Source: Atkinsonella hypoxylon (taxonomy: Eukaryota > Ascomycota > Sordariomycetes > Hypocreales > Clavicipitaceae). Taken from it: 64,000 nucleotides of DNA. Shown here piece by piece: positions 58,213 through 64,000 of the stretch (within the stretch, counting starts at the first letter, position 1; each line of letters begins with the position of its first letter). The position numbers and the translations under genes are program-made. The stretch lies in NCBI GenBank assembly GCA_000729835.1, contig JFHB01000019.1:218141-282140 (forward strand), given 5' to 3'. Under the pieces are notes generated by a model that was given only the letters and a program-made list of their open reading frames with translations, had not been told where the DNA came from and did not search any database.

Positions 58213-61200
58213 CTGGATGGAGATTGACCCATCATCCCATTGCTTAGTGCATAGCACAAAACAATACAGCTGGCTGATTGTTCGAGTGCAGTGTGCGCGG
58301 AGGCGCCAACTGGCTTGAAGTCCCACTTTAGTGCTGTACATGGCCACATTACCTTAGGTACCTCGGATACTAGGAAGCATACGGAATACATTAGGTAGAT
58401 TATTCTGTAGTGAGAAATGAATATAATAATAACATACTCTATACTATCCACGCTGGTTAGGGTTCGCCTACTACCACGACTCATTACAAAGGTGGCGCCT
58501 TCCTGCGAAGAAGATATGTTGTTGCCTTCCAGATGTCCTACCCTTGCCGTCCGGGTGCTTCAAAGGTCGCAAAACAAGACACAAGCAATTTCGATTCCGC
58601 CATGGTAAGTTGAGCTGCGAATTTTGGTCCAACCCTGCCGTGGGGAATATCTCGTTTTAATTTTTTTTTTTTTTGGTTTTCTGTGTACGCGTGCTCTCAA
58701 TTCAAATTCAGCCGTGTACGTGTATATTACGCCAACGCTATTTCCTTGAACTCTGTTCTGGTTTTTGTGGACCGTCGTGCGGTCCAGCGGAACAGAAGAG
58801 GGGGAAGCCTCTTCCCGCACACAAAAGAATTCACCCAAACCACGTACAGTACTTCAGAGTTTTTCTCGGTCACACAATATTACACTGAACGGACCTTGAC
58901 GCACAATTGCTGCTTCTTTATTGATCCACGGCTGATGTCCCTCGATTGCTCGCAGAGCCGGAATGGGCCGCGCACTGACACATGATCTGTCAACATTACA
59001 TGCACGTGTTTCAGTACTTTTTCTTTCTCCGATTGGTCTGCCCCAACTCCTGGCACCAGTCTACGTGCACCATTATGGGTCCAAAACATGGCAGATCTGT
59101 CAGTTACTTGGCCGATGTCAACAGGGTCTTGGGCCTCCAAGCGAAGATGACGATAGTTCAATTGTCCAGTGCTGAGAAACACTGTAAGTGTAGACGCCCC
59201 CACAACGTTCGATATGGACAAGTACGCCTCATGTATAGGAAGAAACTCGCGAGATGGGTTGACCACAGGCACGCCGCCGACGATTCACGACACTGTCGTC
59301 CTGGCTTATTTTTGGGCCTGCGGAAAGCTGAAGATAATAGCAAAAGTACGCCACCGTCTCGCAAAACGTCCCTGTGGGTTGGCCATGAGTCCGCTGCGAT
59401 CGCGTCTCCTTGTGACAAGTCATGTTCCTGATCGACTAGTCCGACGGCCTGATAGGTTGTTTCCTCGGCCTTTTGCCCAAAATCCGGAGCCGAAAACTCA
59501 TCCTTCTTTTTTTCCATGGATCCCATGTTGAAAGTTTGCAGGCGCTGATGTCAAAGGATTGGACGCATGCTACGATGACAGTGTGACGGATGCTGTCCGA
59601 GACATCCTCTTGATCACTTGAAGCAATTCCGCCTTAACCCAGCATCAGTCTCCGACCAGAGCTCTATCGCTGTTCATGGCATTCTATCCTAGGGGCGATA
59701 TGCTACTTGAGTCACGCACTCTTTGCCCTCCCCCCCTCCACTGATCAAAGCACTTATACGCTGTATTTTAACTCAAGATTTCCTCTACTACCCGCAACTG
59801 CTGGGTGGTCTGCGAATGAAATCTGTTGTTAAACTTAGCGATATCAAGACGAGGAACATGGTCTTGAAGTCGCCGCCGTTGGCGCTTCTTCGGACTTAGG
59901 CTTGGATCCGCACAAAATCACAAGTCAGGTCGAGGAAGCTCTGCATGAATACCCAGGTACGGAGTACTTAGGTAGGGCAACTAAGTTAGGGAGGGTATAT
60001 ACCCACAGTCGCCTCGCACTTATTGCCTACCTACCTACCTAGGTAGATAGGTTGTGGAGGGCGATGCCAGACACAGCCGCTTCAACACTCAAGGTTTTGT
60101 GAATAGTTTTTTCTCTAACGATATTACTTACTGATATACGGAGTATATAGGGACCCCGGGACTCCATATTAGCGTGATAAAGCCAATGCGCGACTCAAAA
60201 ACCCACGCACGCTGACTTTGAAAGCGACTTATCTCCCGTTCGCAATTGCAACGTGTCGACGGTGGTGACCATCCCCCCCCCCCCACTTCTACTCCCCTGT
60301 ATTATGCACATATTTTTAGTGAGCACATGGGTAAAGGGCATCCGTTGTGGTAAGCAACAGCAGGTTACCAATGGGGCACACCGAGAGCAGCTGGCCACCG
60401 TGGAATTTACGTTGTGGTGTGCTTATCCATCAACAGCAGCCGAGTTCTCAAGCGAGGTCGACACATTCCATGCCTTCCAGGGCTAAATCACCCAAGCCAT
60501 GGAAGCCAAACAAGAGCAAGGATAGTGGAGGGTCCACGGAGGCTTGCAAATCGCTGTCACGCTACTCGCTGTCCCACGCCTTTACTTTCGGCCTGCCTCG
60601 ATTGGGCAAGGCAATTCAAATAAGGTGGCAGGTTGCTGTGATGATGAGCGTAACCGACTGCACAGATATTGATAGCTCGAAGAAGACGCTGGTGACAAGG
60701 CTGGCGCAATAAATGACGATTGCACACGACGCGCACAAGCCGCCGCCCTGGCGTACCTATAGGTTTACCGATACATATGGAAGTACGGTACGGTACGAGG
60801 AACGTCGAAACGCCTAAACGTTCGTCCGACCCTGAGATAAGAAGACTGCGGGAAGATTCTTCAAGCGCGATGACTTATTTCATTCTACACACGAATCATG
60901 AACCGAGCGTGTCAATACAACCATGCCAGTTTGCATAGACTTCTTCGCCGGTAACTACTTACGCTAGGTACCTAGTCATCTACCAGTTGAAGCGTTGCAG
61001 GAGGAGTACCAGCCACCGTCCCCTCTGCCTCTCTCTCTTTCGAGCGTTCGCTTGTGGCAAGGCGATCGACGACCGGATCGCTCCGGCAGTCTAGTGGCAA
61101 CGACGGAGACTCTAGCGCTTCTGCATCGTCCAAGAGGAGTTTTTCTTTTCCTCTATCTTTGTTTTTCAGCGGATCCTAAACTCTGCGGCAGACAAAGTCA

Positions 61201-61906
61201 GCCAAGTCTGCTTTTGGACAGCGGCCAGCCACTTGGAACATTTTAATAGAGCAATGGCGGGTCTCTCAAGCCTACGGTTGCTGAAAGCAGGGTCGTCTCG
61301 GGAGCACTGCGGCCTAGCCAGCCAGAAGCTTGTCGCCCACCCATGTCTACCGTACGCTAGCAAAGCCAGTCGTCATCAACTCGAGGTTCGTTGCTCTGCC
61401 TCAGCTTCGACATGTAACGACCCGCTGCCAGATGTCCATCTTCATCATCGCGACTGCCTATTTCTTTCGTATGAGAAGCTGCGAGGTGCAGCCGTGGACA
61501 CAGCGGCTTGTCCAGCTGCCACCTTTGCGCTATGCCAGGGCAGGCTTGGTGGCTTGGCGAACGGTCGACTGATTAACTAGGACATGAGCTGCACTGTTGG
61601 TCATGGTGTGGGCGGCCATACTGTACCGATTAATATGTCAACACCCTGCTTGGCTCGATTCGTTCTTTGCCCTCGAGTCAGTTTTATGGTTGCCTGAGTG
61701 TGGCCTGCGTATTTCGTACCGGACAGAGTTCCTTCCCTCTTTAGGTACATATATCTTCTTCGTTTGCTGCTCGCAACGCAAACAAACACAATCCACTGTG
61801 ACTTTGCCGCGTCCTAGCGGGCTGGGCTTCTTAGACTGTGTCGATGGAGTAGGAGCCCGCAACATCAATCCTGTTGACTTCGTCCTTGAGACGGTTCTTA
61901 GGAGTC

Positions 61907-61931
61907 GCATTCGCATTCGCATTCGCATTTG
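61907..61931. repeat. 6-bp tandem repeat CGCATT, 4 copies
   Basis: Four units of CGCATT. It gives Arg-Ile or Ala-Phe dipeptide runs in short frames, which are not regarded as coding. Confidence 0.85.
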
Positions 61932-62296
61932 CAGCCGCCGTCTCCGCAACCATTTCTTGTTCTCTCAGCCATTCTACCGACTTGGCTCTTGTGCATCATA
62001 TGCTCAAATCGGCTGCCCTAGGATTACACTGGATTGTGTTTTTTTGCCCATTTAGTGTTCAATCTACATTGCAGCGCGATTTTCTTTTCCTCTAGTTCAT
62101 TTTGCTGTATCACCGTAGCAGCCGTGCCACGCCGGGAATTGGTAGATGCCACGCCACAGAGGAACCGATCCATACGCTTTTGCTTCTCACTACGCTCTGT
62201 ACGGAATATGTACTTATTGTGTATGTGTGTACGGTTGCATGGCCTGATGCCAAACACCCTCGTCCCCGGCAATTCAATATTCAATTCGATCATGGT

Positions 62297-62297
<1 letters not shown>

Positions 62298-62327
<30 letters not shown>
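62298..62327. repeat. 6-bp tandem repeat GGTATG, 5 copies
   Basis: Five perfect units of GGTATG in non-coding DNA. Confidence 0.9.
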
Positions 62328-62330
<3 letters not shown>

Positions 62331-63223
62331 GGAACACTCCCCGAAGTCTTTCGGTTGGCCAATACTGTACAGTGTCTGTGGTCAACGTCGCAGTCGCACG
62401 TCTATGGAGCACATAATAACAATTATAGCAATACCTGTACGGATATACGGAGTACATGTATGCTCACTGCCCCGGGGGGGGGGGTGTTCGCGTGCAGCAC
62501 TGGAGAGGGAGTATCCGTACAACAAGACACATGGAGATTGTTCCTCCCGCCTTGGTTGAATGGTGCTGTCGTTACAGTATTCATACTGTACTCCGCAGAC
62601 AGTGTTGGTCATGGCCGCTACATTCCGTTTGCCTTGGGCTCCTGACACATGTACCATGTTCATGCAAGCACGGGTATTGGTTTTCAGGAGGACAAGTCGG
62701 TAATGGACCTTATTACGTACTCTGTAGAGAGAGAAGATTGGAGACAACGGAGTAGGCGAAGCGCATGTTCCGTACATGTTGATAGTGTCAGGTCTCCCGT
62801 TGTGCATCTTGTACAAACCCAAGTGACACGGGGTACGGAGTAATGGTGTTCATATCACAGGCGCATAGCTGTATTGGATCGGCCTTTTGTATTAGCGTCC
62901 GAGTACTCGCGCAACTGATTGCCTGCTGATGACAGTGCGTCGTGACATTCAAGCCAAGTTTCGCTAATCCATGGCTACTTCGTCTTCTTCTTGCGCTATG
63001 GCAATGTTATTGCTTGTGCAATTTGACCAAGGAGCCGTGTACGGAGTATGCACAGGCCATTTGGATCATATTCCCTATCTTCCCAAGAATGCTAAGTGAC
63101 GGGGTGTAGTAGCAGTTGATGAAGAAGCTGGAGTCTGGTCCAACAGGAGGGCAAAGGCATTTGCCTATGTGTCTTTGCTACCAATATCAGACTCGGTTAT
63201 CCGTACTGCTGCCATGCATGCAC

Positions 63224-63396
63224 CTAACACCTAGGTACCTAGGTATGCAATTTGCATTAAATCAATAGTGCATGTGGCATGTGCACCAACGTGCTCGGGC
63301 ATACTCATGCACGTGCATTGCACATACGCACATCACATACAGTACCGAGTACTTACGTACATGCGCCATACGTACCTAGGTACCTAGGTGCCTACC
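63224..63396. repeat. paired TAGGTACC clusters
   Basis: Two clusters, CACCTAGGTACCTAGGTATG near 63230 and GTACCTAGGTACCTAGGTGCC near 63373, enclose a segment of alternating TGCAT/GTGCA words. Same word family as elsewhere in the window. Confidence 0.6.
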
Positions 63397-64000
63397 AGAT
63401 ACGTACGAAATAGAGATGGATGCTTTTGCCCAGAGCAGAGATTGTGGGACTAATAAGGTCTTTTAATGGTGACGTTTTGCGACGCAGCAACATGAGGTAG
63501 ACAGCCTGGGACTAGGCAACTACCCCGTCTGCCAAGCTCTAGTATGTACTAGGTATGGTGCCATCTGACTTTCGATAGGCGACCTTAGCACCTGGGTAGG
63601 GAGCACAAGAAGGCTGGTGCTGAATGTATCTGGTGTTTCATCCGTCCCTACCTGCTCTGTATAATTCAGACATTAGGCATCCACGTACGGAGCAACAGTA
63701 TGTCTGGTAGGTAATTAAGAATTAAGTAGCAGGTACCTGAGCAGGTGGCTGTAGGCACCAGGCTCGGCAGAGTAGCGTGTGCTGCCGACATGCAGCCTGC
63801 TGCAACCACTAGCTCTGGCGTAAATAGCACTCGTGGCGTGGCGCTCCCGCTGATCCATACAAATCCCCGTGTCCCGCCCATCTGCCCCCGTTACCAAGCG
63901 GAGCTGCGCGAGGGCAGGTGCAAGGCACAGTGAGTCCATGGCGAGTCCGTCTGTCTCCGACTCAGGACGAAAGTTCCATCCAACTGTCCAACCTAGCCCA

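Larger units (their letters stand above)
52208..64000. other. long gene-free region
   Basis: 11.8 kb in which no open frame gives a recognisable domain or a plausible spliced gene. It starts with the PEX5 3' end and contains a 22-T run at 53172, the inverted-repeat element at 53639-54095, a 19-A run at 54377, and tandem repeats at 58162, 61907 and 62298. It also holds C12 and G11 runs near 60273 and 62474, seven or more TAGGTACC words and six or more TACGGAGTA words. Short frames at 58880-59526 (minus) and 61166-61580 (plus) were inspected and not accepted as genes. Confidence 0.55.

Noticed and set aside
61166..61580. Overlapping frames of 80-115 codons
   Set aside because: No recognisable domain, two frames compete, and codon use is unlike the confident genes.
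62034..62645. 203-codon frame
   Set aside because: It crosses the GGTATG repeat (Val-Trp run) and a G11 run; no domain.
3954..63396. TAGGTACC clusters as telomere-type repeats
   Set aside because: They are short, palindromic and scattered between housekeeping genes; no TTAGGG array is present.
1..64000. tRNA or rRNA genes
   Set aside because: I scanned for T-arm GTTCGA words and conserved rRNA blocks by eye and found none in a foldable context; a tRNAscan-SE run would settle it.

Overview
The window is nuclear DNA of a filamentous ascomycete (Pezizomycotina), most likely a sordariomycete close to Hypocreales. The evidence is short 50-190 bp GT-AG introns, protein families whose closest remembered relatives are filamentous-fungal (RRM+YTH protein, TRP/FLC-like channel, Zn2Cys6 regulator), long gene-free stretches, and intergenic DNA seeded with short words (TAGGTACCTAGGTA and TACTCCGTA) of a kind I associate with hypocrealean genomes. 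The taxonomic placement is inference; the gene content is read from the sequence.

Layout. 200-2229 (-) RRM+YTH RNA-binding protein, followed by a 5.6 kb gene-free stretch rich in short tandem repeats. 7806-8655 (-) proteasome beta-6 (PRE7), divergent from 9050-15002 (+) phosphatidylinositol 4-kinase STT4. 15367-17573 (-) Mn-type cation diffusion facilitator, then a 5.9 kb gene-free stretch. 23496-26366 (+) conserved but unassigned disordered protein. 27080-27665 (-) lumazine synthase RIB4, divergent from 28236-31088 (+) a MutL-family ATPase without an obvious endonuclease motif. 34037-37517 (+) TRP/FLC-like membrane protein. 38246-40267 (-) REX1/RNH70 exonuclease, divergent from 40911-42632 (+) F-box protein. 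43220-44476 (-) cystathionine gamma-lyase CYS3. 46248-47879 (+) Zn2Cys6 regulator. 48441-49478 (-) ribosome biogenesis factor RPF2, divergent from 50153-52207 (+) PTS1 receptor PEX5. The last 11.8 kb (52208-64000) holds no gene I can support; it contains an inverted-repeat element (53639-54095) and many minisatellites.

The 14 genes are mostly housekeeping and act in separate pathways (RNA modification reading, proteasome, phosphoinositides, metal transport, riboflavin, mismatch repair, rRNA maturation, sulfur amino acids, peroxisome import). No biosynthetic or defence cluster is visible. From PRE7 onward strands largely alternate, giving divergent promoter pairs and convergent ends. Exon boundaries were placed by hand from GT-AG sites, reading frame and family conservation.

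The most interesting signals are the inverted-repeat element with flanking direct repeats, two stop-free in-frame introns (one inside a zinc cluster with a decoy acceptor), two far-apart minisatellites built on almost the same 7-mer, and two dispersed word families confined to non-coding DNA.
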